Shown: positions 1 through 5,183 of the stretch, piece after piece
Layout: each line of letters begins with the position of its first letter
How positions within the stretch are numbered: position 1 is the first letter of the stretch
DNA from: Polaromonas sp.
GTDB lineage: Bacteria; Pseudomonadota; Gammaproteobacteria; Burkholderiales; Burkholderiaceae_C
DNA: 5,810 nucleotides
Reading direction: 5' to 3'
Assembly (NCBI GenBank): GCA_026786065.1
Contig: JAJAYS010000305.1
Location: 1-5,810, forward strand
Translations under genes and position numbers: made by a program
The notes under the pieces: generated by a model
Databases searched by the model: none
Told to the model about the DNA's origin: nothing
The model's input: the letters and a program-made list of their open reading frames with translations, nothing else

Positions 1-139
1 GCTGCTGTGAGTGCGGCGGCACCGACGGCCGTCGCTGATCTGATTCAGCATAGTGGTCACGTGTCCACGGAGAATTTAGGTGGACACGAGACTCCCATGC
101 CATCCGCGTGGAATCAAGATGGGATCGCTGGCCGCTTAC
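1..139. mobile_element. Possible insertion-sequence end (remnant or edge of an element extending left)
   Basis: No recognisable protein is encoded here. Read on the minus strand, the stretch ending at 139 begins GTAAGCG, which resembles the terminal-repeat tip known for IS66-family elements. Inward from it lie three related octamers: GTGGTCAC (53-60), GTGTCCAC (61-68) and GTGGACAC (80-87). Clustered repeats of this kind are often transposase-binding sites near IS ends. The element, if real, would extend leftward out of the window and would have inserted just downstream of the mnmC stop codon. The opposite end and any target duplication are not visible, so this is an inference from a short motif. 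It could equally be ordinary intergenic DNA with a hairpin. Confidence 0.3.
60..88. repeat. 9-bp perfect inverted repeat (stem-loop)
   Basis: CGTGTCCAC (60-68) is the exact reverse complement of GTGGACACG (80-88), with an 11-nt spacer. It lies 68 bases beyond the mnmC stop on the downstream side. Neither strand has a T-tract directly after the stem, so it does not look like a classical intrinsic terminator. It could be a transposase or regulator site, or part of an IS end. Confidence 0.7.
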
Positions 140-155
140 GGCCGGGTTACGTCGG

Positions 156-2270
156 TTATGAATTAAGCGGGGCGCTAACCGGAAAATTGCTGTGGCTTGC
201 CGCTGCGGCGTAGCGCGGCAGCATCGCGCGCGCCAATCGATCTTCAACCGGCAGCGGTTCGCCGTGAATCCGGGCCGCCAGCAACTCGCCGCACAGGGCC
301 GAAAAAGTCAGGCCGCGCGACCCCATTCCGGTACACACCCAGACGCCCCCGATTTCCTGCTCGCCAGCGTCTGTCTGCCGGTGAAGCGGCCCCAGCGACG
401 GCAGGTGGGTGGGTGTGGTGCAGCGCACGCCTGCCCAAGCCTGTGTGGAGGCTGCAGGCCCCTCGCTCTTGCCCAGCAAAACGTTTGCCAGTCGGGGGAG
501 CAAGGCTCGAAGCTGCATTTTGTTGGTGTCGTCGTCCTCGGGCCTCACGCTGTCGTCGGCGCTCGCGCGCTCGTAAGTCGCGCCACAAAGCCAGCCAAAT
601 TTCAAGGCGTCGCCCGGTTCGCCGGGCAGCGGCACCTTTGGAATCAGACTTCCCATTCCATTGACGGGGAAAGGCGGCAGCGTCGAAGCAAAGTCTGCAG
701 CCTCGTGCACGCCGCACAGCACTTGACCGCGCACCGCCTGCAAGGCCAGTGGACAGGGCGCGCGGGCGACCGCGGGCGAGAAAAACTGCTGGGAGCTGGA
801 CCCATCGGCAACGGCCACCCCGGAAACGTCGGGCTGGTCAGCCAGGTCGGCGGTCACGGCCAGACTTGCACTCGCCCAACCGGCGGCCAGCACTACCAGC
901 TCGGCCGTCGCCAGCGTGCGCCCGTCGTCATCTTGCAACTGCCAGGCGCGCCTGGCTTCGTCGCCACCATACCCGACGCTATTGCGGACCAGGCGGGCCA
1001 CTTGGGAGCCGGCCTGAAACTGGACGCCCGGCGTGTTCAACCAGGCGCCCACCAATGCCGCCGGCTTGATCCAAGCAGCCCGGGCATGCCACAAGGCAGG
1101 CGTGCTCGCGTCGAGCTGGCACAGCGCCAGTTGCGCCGCATCGGCGGGCGTCAGCCAGTCGCGGCAAGCCGCAGCGAAGGGCGACGTTGCGCCTGCATCT
1201 GCGTCGGTCAGCCAGTCGGCCGGTGGCCGGCGCGGCGCATCGCCGAGGCTACGCTCGAGCACGCCGGTTCGCGCCCAGCCTTCACCGCCTTGCAGCCCCG
1301 CCTGGGCCTGCTGCAGCGTCGCGCGCACACCGCTGCGCGACAGTCTGGACAGCACCGAGTCGTCGGGTGATACATGCGCGGCCAGTACCCCTACGGGCAG
1401 ACTTGACGCGCCACTCGCAGGCGCCGCTCCACCGTCGAGAACCTGCACACGCCAGCCCCTTCTGGCCAAGCTGGCTGCCACCGCTGCGCCAGCCAGTCCG
1501 GCGCCAATCACTGCACAGCGGGCAGGCTTTTGCGCCGCTGGCGCAACGGCGCGGTGGTGCACCGGCCAGTCGGGGTTGAATGCGCCCTGCAGGCTGTCGC
1601 GTTTCGGGGCCACACCCGGCGCCTTTTGAACCGAGAAGCCGCTCTGGGCCAGTGCATCGCGCACGCTGCGCGCCACCGTCCAGGTGGCCAGCCGGGCGCC
1701 CCGACGGCAGCAACGCGCCAGCGACTTGCAGATTCGAAGGTCCCACATGCCGGGGTTGCGATCCGGACTGAACCCGTCCAGATACAACGTGTCGGCCTGC
1801 AGTTGCTGTTTGCGCAGCATGGAGGTTGCGTCTCCGACCAGCAGCGTCAGCAAGACGCTTCCGCCCTCGAAAACAAGCCGGTGCACACCGGGAAGCAAGC
1901 CCCAGAATTGTTCAGCCAGTTGCCGAAACAGGGGCAACAGTTCGGGTTGGGCTGCACCGGCGCGCAACAAATCTGCCGCACTCACCGGATGCGCCTCGGT
2001 CGAGACGAAATGCAGCAGTTTCGGACGGTCGGGGTCGGCCTTCCAGGCCTGCCAAGCCACGGCGAAATTCAGGCCCAGACCGAAACAGTTTTCCAGGATG
2101 CACCACTGTTGCTGTCCGGACCAAAGGCCGGGAAGCCCGCTGCCCTTGAAGAAGACCTCGCGCGCCTGCTCCATGCCGCCGTGTTCGCTGCGGTAGCGGT
2201 CCTGGAAGCGCGGACTGTAGGGGCTGCCCTCCGGGCTGCCGTCCGCCTTCCATTGCACCGGCTCAGCCAT
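156..2270 (-). CDS. mnmC: Bifunctional tRNA mnm5s2U34 biosynthesis protein MnmC
   Basis: This 704-residue protein catalyses the last two steps of 5-methylaminomethyl-2-thiouridine formation at the wobble position of certain cytoplasmic tRNAs. An FAD-dependent domain removes the carboxymethyl group from cmnm5s2U, and a SAM-dependent domain then methylates the product. The N-terminal methyltransferase domain (about 1-240) shows the family motif FGLGLNF (63-69) and LDGFSP (164-169). The FAD domain begins with the dinucleotide-binding motif GAGLAG (256-261) and ends with GVRCTTPTHLPSLG (from 614) and GMGSRGLT (from 648), both typical of MnmC. The E. coli protein has 668 residues, so this is a full-length fused version, slightly longer through Ala/Gly-rich insertions. 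The ATG at 2268-2270 fits the family N-terminus, although no strong ribosome site is visible. It lies 61 bp behind yggX on the same strand and is probably co-transcribed with it. Confidence 0.95.
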   Translation of the reverse strand: MAEPVQWKADGSPEGSPYSPRFQDRYRSEHGGMEQAREVFFKGSGLPGLWSGQQQWCILENCFGLGLNFAVAWQAWKADPDRPKLLHFVSTEAHPVSAADLLRAGAAQPELLPLFRQLAEQFWGLLPGVHRLVFEGGSVLLTLLVGDATSMLRKQQLQADTLYLDGFSPDRNPGMWDLRICKSLARCCRRGARLATWTVARSVRDALAQSGFSVQKAPGVAPKRDSLQGAFNPDWPVHHRAVAPAAQKPARCAVIGAGLAGAAVAASLARRGWRVQVLDGGAAPASGASSLPVGVLAAHVSPDDSVLSRLSRSGVRATLQQAQAGLQGGEGWARTGVLERSLGDAPRRPPADWLTDADAGATSPFAAACRDWLTPADAAQLALCQLDASTPALWHARAAWIKPAALVGAWLNTPGVQFQAGSQVARLVRNSVGYGGDEARRAWQLQDDDGRTLATAELVVLAAGWASASLAVTADLADQPDVSGVAVADGSSSQQFFSPAVARAPCPLALQAVRGQVLCGVHEAADFASTLPPFPVNGMGSLIPKVPLPGEPGDALKFGWLCGATYERASADDSVRPEDDDTNKMQLRALLPRLANVLLGKSEGPAASTQAWAGVRCTTPTHLPSLGPLHRQTDAGEQEIGGVWVCTGMGSRGLTFSALCGELLAARIHGEPLPVEDRLARAMLPRYAAAASHSNFPVSAPLNS

Positions 2271-2331
2271 GCGTTTGCGCAGCCCGGCCGATCACAGAAC
2301 GCAGGGACCGCAGTGGGTACTGCAAAGAACC

Positions 2332-2604
2332 CTAAGCGGTAGGCGGAACGTAGCCGGCCACCGGGTCCGAACCGCTGCCGAAAAAATGGTTCTCCATCTG
2401 ACGCGCAAGGTACTGACGGGCTCTGGCATCCGCAAGGTTCAACCGGTTTTCATTGACCAGCATGGTTTGCTGCTTCATCCACCCAGCCCAAGCTTCTTTG
2501 CTGACTTCTTCCCAGATTCTTTTCCCCAGTGCGCCAGGGTAGGGGGGGAAATCCAGCCCTTCGGACTCTTTGCCGAGCTTGATGCATTGGACGGAACGTG
2601 CCAT
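2332..2604 (-). CDS. yggX: Probable Fe(2+)-trafficking / oxidative damage protection protein YggX
   Basis: This 90-residue protein has the full YggX family pattern. The start MARSVQC carries the conserved single cysteine (Cys7). It is followed by [21 protein letters not shown], then [37 protein letters not shown] and the terminal GYVPP. Family members are cytosolic, bind iron weakly, and protect Fe-S enzymes from superoxide and peroxide. The length is exactly typical. The ATG at 2602-2604 matches the family start, with only a weak purine-rich stretch (GAAAGAG) upstream on the minus strand. It is the first gene of a probable yggX-mnmC unit, and its promoter must lie in the AT-rich gap shared with the divergent sbp gene. 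There is no sign of damage. Confidence 0.97.
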   Translation of the reverse strand: MARSVQCIKLGKESEGLDFPPYPGALGKRIWEEVSKEAWAGWMKQQTMLVNENRLNLADARARQYLARQMENHFFGSGSDPVAGYVPPTA

Positions 2605-2740
2605 TGAGTGACTCTTTCGGTGACGTTAGACTTAAATAGAATAACAAAACTGTATTTTATTATTATTTTGTTTTGATAGAAAGCTTTCAGAATCCAAAGC
2701 AAGGGCTCGCAACGAGCGCACCAACCAGGACCCGCCTTTC
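2605..2740. promoter_or_regulatory. AT-rich divergent promoter region between yggX and sbp
   Basis: This 136-bp gap separates divergent genes. Its core at about 2630-2690 is strongly AT-rich in an otherwise GC-rich window, as expected for a promoter and regulator-binding region. CAAAAC (2645-2650) and GTTTTG (2670-2675) form a 6-bp inverted repeat with an 19-nt AT-rich spacer. Sulfate-binding-protein genes in proteobacteria are commonly activated by the LysR-type regulator CysB (or Cbl), which binds AT-rich sites upstream, so these repeats are candidate regulator sites. I could not assign -35 and -10 hexamers with good spacing for either direction. A short AGGA (2727-2730) lies ten bases before the sbp ATG. 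Confidence 0.45.
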
Positions 2741-3781
2741 ATGTTCTCAAGACGCCACTTTATCAACCTTTGCGCTTCGCTCGCAGGGGGCACCGCGGTG
2801 GGAGTGGGTCTGTCGCGCTGGACCGATCCGGCACTTGCACAGGGTGCTGCGGTGACGCTGCCCAACGCCTCTTACGACCCGACGGGCGAGTTACACACTA
2901 AATTCAACGCAGCCTTCGCCAAATACTGGAAAGCCAAAGCCGGACAAGACGTCAACATCAAGCGGTCTCACGGCGGCTCGGGCGAACAGGCCCGTTCGGT
3001 CATCGATGGGCCTGAGGCCGATGTGGTCACGCGAGCGCTGGCCAGTGAGATCGACGCGCTGGCAGTCAACGGCAAGCTGGTGCCCGCAGACTGGTAAAAG
3101 CGCCTGAAGGCAAATTGTTCAACTTACACCGCGACCATCGTGTTTCTGGTTCGCAAGGGCAACCCGAAAGCCATCCGCGACTGGAACGACTTGGTTCGTC
3201 CTGGCGTGGCCGTCATCACGCCCAACCCCAAGACGTCCGGCGGCGCCCGCTGGAACTACCTCGCCGCCTGGGAGTTCGCCAAACACCGGTTCGGCAGCGA
3301 CGCCCAAGCCCAGGATTTCGTCGCCCGTCTGTACCGCAATGTGCCAGTGCTCGATGCCGGCGCGCGCGGCTCCACCATCACCTTTTACCCAGCGCGGCAT
3401 GGGCGACGTGCTGCTCGCCTGGGAAAACGAGGCAAAGATGGCGGTGTAAGAATTCGGTGCCGAGAGGTTCGAGATCGTGAGGCCCTCGGTCAGCATCCTT
3501 GCCGAACCCATGTAGCGCTGGTGGACAAAGACGTCGATAAAAAAGGCAAATGGGACTTGGTAGAAGCCGATCTTGGCCATCTTTACTCGGACGATGCAAA
3601 AGACATCGCCGGGCGCTCCCACTTTCGGCCGACCGGCGAAAAGGCCGGGCAAAAATATGCTGCCCGATTTCAGAATCTGAAGCTCTTCACCATCGCCGAA
3701 AGCTTTGGCAACTGGACCCTGGCGGACAAGCGCCACTTCGCCGACGGTGCGTCCTTCGACCAGATCTACACCGCAAAGTAG
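2741..3781 (+). pseudogene. sbp: Sulfate ABC transporter periplasmic substrate-binding protein, disrupted
   Basis: The family protein is a periplasmic receptor that delivers sulfate (or thiosulfate) to the CysTWA permease. The N-terminus [10 protein letters not shown] followed by a hydrophobic stretch and ALAQ is a signal peptide with a twin-arginine-like SRRxF motif. Family stretches remain clear: [98 protein letters not shown] and HFADGASFDQIY. Lesions: TAA at 3095-3097 replaces the usual Gln in DWQKRL; one extra T in the run at 3383-3386 shifts the frame; TAA at 3447-3449 stops the shifted frame, which otherwise reads TQRGMGDVLLAWENEAKMAV; and one base is missing near 3507-3509, returning to the first frame to the final TAG. 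SYDPTGE also lacks the usual Arg of SYDPTRE. The full length would be about 346 residues, normal for the family. No permease genes follow. A functional product is very unlikely. Confidence 0.93.
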
Positions 3782-3790
3782 TGCGTGCGA

Positions 3791-3925
3791 CAGGCCGTAG
3801 CGCGGACAGGGCGCTGCTCAATGCGTAGCTCAATGCGCGGCGACCCGCGCTGGCTAATGCTGGGCGCTTGCTGCGTTTCCCGCATGCGCACCCGGGAGTT
3901 GGCACCCTCCTGTCCGCGCGGCCTG
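3791..3925. repeat. Long-range inverted repeat with internal hairpin; candidate structured RNA or small mobile repeat
   Basis: The left arm CAGGCC (3791-3796), gta, GCGCGGACAGG (3800-3810) pairs with the right arm CCTGTCCGCGC (3909-3919) plus GGCCTG (3920-3925). That gives 17 perfectly complementary bases interrupted only by a 3-nt bulge on the left. The 98 bases enclosed contain another hairpin, GCGCGG (3835-3840), loop CGAC, CCGCGC (3845-3850), and further short complementary segments. It begins 10 bases after the sbp stop codon. I see no target duplication at its edges, no T-tract after it, and no hallmark of RNase P, 4.5S, 6S or tRNA. The repeat is directly visible; its function is unknown. 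Confidence 0.6.
3816..3837. repeat. 10-bp direct repeat, 12-bp period
   Basis: GCTCAATGCG occurs at 3816-3825 and again at 3828-3837, separated by TA. It lies inside the loop of the larger inverted repeat. Two copies of a short tandem unit could be replication slippage or a paired protein-binding site; nothing further can be concluded. Confidence 0.65.
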
Positions 3926-4013
3926 AAAAGACCCATCGCGGGAGCGGGTTGGAACGCTGGCGGAAATTTCGCGGTAAAATAGTGTACTAAGCCAAGCAAA
4001 ACAAGCGCGGGCA

Positions 4014-4052
4014 GCTACGAAATCCGTAGCGTGCAGGGCCCGATGGCGCTAC
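4014..4052. repeat. Two overlapping, mutually exclusive 6-bp hairpins
   Basis: GCTACG (4014-4019) pairs with CGTAGC (4025-4030) across a 5-nt loop. GTAGCG (4026-4031) instead pairs with CGCTAC (4047-4052). The middle segment is shared, so only one hairpin can form at a time. This is the arrangement seen in RNA switches, but stems this short can occur by chance in GC-rich DNA. It lies about 350 bases ahead of the 4406 gene. Confidence 0.4.
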
Positions 4053-4405
4053 CCCGTAAGAGCATGCCGCTTTCGCTGCGGCCGGTTGGCGACATCCTCG
4101 GCGGTTCCGACATTGCCCAGCGCGCGGCTGTTTTTCAGCTTGAGTTCCAAGAACCGAGACCCATATTCAGATCATGAGCTCCTCCCGTCCGCAAGCCAGT
4201 ACGAGCCTCACGCAAAACAGCACGGTCCCGCCGGTACCGGAGCAGTTGCTGGAACGGCACGCACGGCAGGCCAGAGCGACCGGGCGCCGCTGGCATCCAA
4301 ACGTTTCATTTCAGGCTGAGAAGCAGGCAAGCCGGCCGATCGCGCGCTTTCAGGCCCAGTCTCGCCCCATTCAATCGACCCACCAAGAAAAGGAAGACAA
4401 CCATC

Positions 4406-4648
4406 ATGGCAAGAGCTGACGCCAAAACCGCCGTACTAGCTGACGGCCTGCGCTACAAATCGAAGGTGTCCGGCTCACCGTTTGCTGCGACCACCTCTTT
4501 TGGAGCTGCGACCATGTCCTGTTTCATGTGCGGCAAGCACCGCGCACGGTCCCTGATGGGCACGCGCAAGGTGTTAGGAAAATCGCAGGCAGTGTGCTCC
4601 CCGTCCTGCAAGGCGCTCGACGAGGCGCTCGAAAAAGCAGCTGGCTGA
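4406..4648 (+). CDS. Small four-cysteine protein, putative zinc-binding (hypothetical)
   Basis: This 80-residue protein is not one I can name. Its cysteines form CFMC (39-42) and CSPSC (64-68), a CxxC-x21-CxxxC spacing that suggests a small zinc-binding knuckle. Basic residues (KHRARS, TRK) lie between the pairs, which could fit nucleic-acid contact; that role is inference. It ends in a short charged helix-like tail (KALDEALEKAAG). No signal peptide or membrane segment is seen. The ATG at 4406 is preceded by a good ribosome site, AGGAAG (4391-4396). A second in-frame ATG at 4514, with GGAG at 4502-4505 before it, would give a 44-residue form starting just ahead of the first cysteine pair (MSCFMC). 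It is followed by hairpins and a terminator-like structure, suggesting a single-gene transcript. Confidence 0.75.
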   Translation: MARADAKTAVLADGLRYKSKVSGSPFAATTSFGAATMSCFMCGKHRARSLMGTRKVLGKSQAVCSPSCKALDEALEKAAG

Positions 4649-4677
4649 TCGACCAGGTCGCCAGCCAGCTTGGCTGG
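4639..4677. repeat. Competing stem-loops at the 3' end of the four-cysteine gene
   Basis: AGCTGGCTG (4639-4647), overlapping the stop codon, pairs with CAGCCAGCT (4662-4670). Between them CGAC (4650-4653) pairs with GTCG (4657-4660), making a 13-bp stem with a small internal bulge. Alternatively CCAGCCA (4661-4667) pairs with TGGCTGG (4671-4677) over a 3-nt loop. The two forms share the middle strand and exclude each other. No T-tract follows. It may help end transcription or protect the mRNA 3' end. Confidence 0.55.
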
Positions 4678-4742
4678 TAGCGCCTGGCTCCTGCGTCCGA
4701 GACTCCGCCCGCCTTCAAATCCGTCCCGAATCCTGTAGCCGT

Positions 4743-4775
4743 GCCGGCATCTCGCCCGGTGCCGGCCTTCTTTCT
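4743..4775 (+). terminator. Intrinsic-terminator-like hairpin
   Basis: GCCGGCA (4743-4749) pairs perfectly with TGCCGGC (4760-4766) over a 10-nt loop. It is followed directly by a pyrimidine-rich, T-rich tail, CTTCTTTCT (4767-4775). It lies between the four-cysteine gene and the next coding region and would end the former's transcript. The tail is not a pure T run, so efficiency may be moderate. Confidence 0.55.
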
Positions 4776-4786
4776 GCGTCAGTCCC

Positions 4787-4793
4787 GGGAGGA
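4787..4793 (+). promoter_or_regulatory. Ribosome binding site that selects the TTG start
   Basis: GGGAGGA lies four bases before the TTG at 4798-4800 and closely complements the 16S rRNA tail. An upstream in-frame GTG at 4741 lacks such a site and would place codons through the terminator-like hairpin, so the TTG is preferred. Confidence 0.7.
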
Positions 4794-4797
4794 CACC

Positions 4798-5097
4798 TTG
4801 CGAAAAACCTATATCCTCAACGTTGAAGGCAAACACCGCGACCGTCTGGTTGAGGCCGCCAAACACGACCTGCGCCGCTATGTCAAGCGCGAGCGCAACC
4901 GGCCGCTTCCTACCGCCGTGGATTTTTGGGACTTTGAATGCCGATTCGGCGCAGACGAAGCCGCTGCGGCGCAGCTGCACTTTGGCAACCTGACCGAGCG
5001 CATCGACGCCCTGGTCTCCGAAGGCGGCGCGCAGTTTTACGTCGAGTTGCTGGCTCGCCCTGGCCGACGCAGTGCCAAGCCGGCAGCCAGCGTCTAA
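4798..5097 (+). CDS. DUF6172-type conserved protein
   Basis: This 99-residue cytosolic protein of unknown function resembles the DUF6172 family of proteobacteria. The matching stretches, recalled from the family, are the start RKTYILNVEGKHRDRLVEAAKHDLRRYVKRER written here as RKTYILN (2-8), GKHRDRLVEA (11-20) and KHDLRRYVKRER (22-33), then LPTAVDFWDFECRFG (37-51), RIDALV (68-73) and FYVELLARPGRRSAKP (80-95). The highly basic helix around 22-35 and the VDFWDF block are the most distinctive parts. No catalytic motif, signal peptide or membrane segment is visible. The TTG start is chosen for its strong ribosome site and because the family N-terminus begins there. A GTG 19 codons upstream would add an unrelated tail. 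It converges with the helicase gene, with 86 bp between the stops. Confidence 0.85.
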   Translation: MRKTYILNVEGKHRDRLVEAAKHDLRRYVKRERNRPLPTAVDFWDFECRFGADEAAAAQLHFGNLTERIDALVSEGGAQFYVELLARPGRRSAKPAASV

Positions 5098-5183
5098 GTC
5101 CGCAGCGCACGCTTGCCCACAGAAAGCTACCGAACCTGACTCGCGGCTTCGCGGCCCCGGCACTGAGGTTTTGCCTTAGGCGC

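Larger units (their letters stand above)
3782..4405. other. 624-bp stretch without a convincing gene
   Basis: Between the sbp remnant and the small cysteine protein I find no recognisable protein on either strand, and no trace of the cysT or cysW permease genes that usually follow sbp. The stretch holds a long-range inverted repeat (3791-3925), a 10-bp direct repeat GCTCAATGCG (3816-3825 and 3828-3837), a -10-like TAAAAT (3975-3980) without a well-placed -35, and a cluster of competing hairpins (4014-4052). Two short open frames linked by an ATGA overlap (4043-4177 and 4174-4419) are possible but unsupported by homology. It may be decayed coding DNA, a long leader for the 4406 gene, or a site of a small RNA. 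Confidence 0.5.

Noticed and set aside
7..213. 68-codon plus-strand frame at the window start
   Set aside because: It crosses the inverted repeat and runs into the 3' end of mnmC, with no recognised motif and no good ribosome site.
192..1370. Long open frame (392 codons) on the plus strand antisense to mnmC
   Set aside because: It lies wholly opposite a clearly recognised MnmC, is rich in Arg, Ala, Gly and Gln without family motifs, and is typical of shadow frames in GC-rich DNA.
1530..2342. 270-codon plus-strand open frame over the start of mnmC
   Set aside because: Shadow of the MnmC methyltransferase domain, with no recognisable motif and no plausible ribosome site.
3119..3736. 205-codon minus-strand open frame opposite the sbp remnant
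   Set aside because: The plus strand carries unmistakable Sbp segments; the antisense peptide has no family features.
3949..3980. Promoter TTGGAA ... TAAAAT ahead of the 4000-4400 region
   Set aside because: The spacing of 20 bases is too long for a sigma-70 promoter, and the -35 match is poor.
4360..4400. tRNA-like 3' end (TTCAATC followed by ACCCACCA)
   Set aside because: The flanking bases do not form a T-arm stem, and no matching anticodon or acceptor arm is found upstream.
5098..5183. Shared terminator between the convergent DUF6172 and helicase genes
   Set aside because: Only a 5-bp AACCT/AGGTT outer pair and a 4-bp CGCG inner hairpin are seen, with a short TTTT after; too weak to call.
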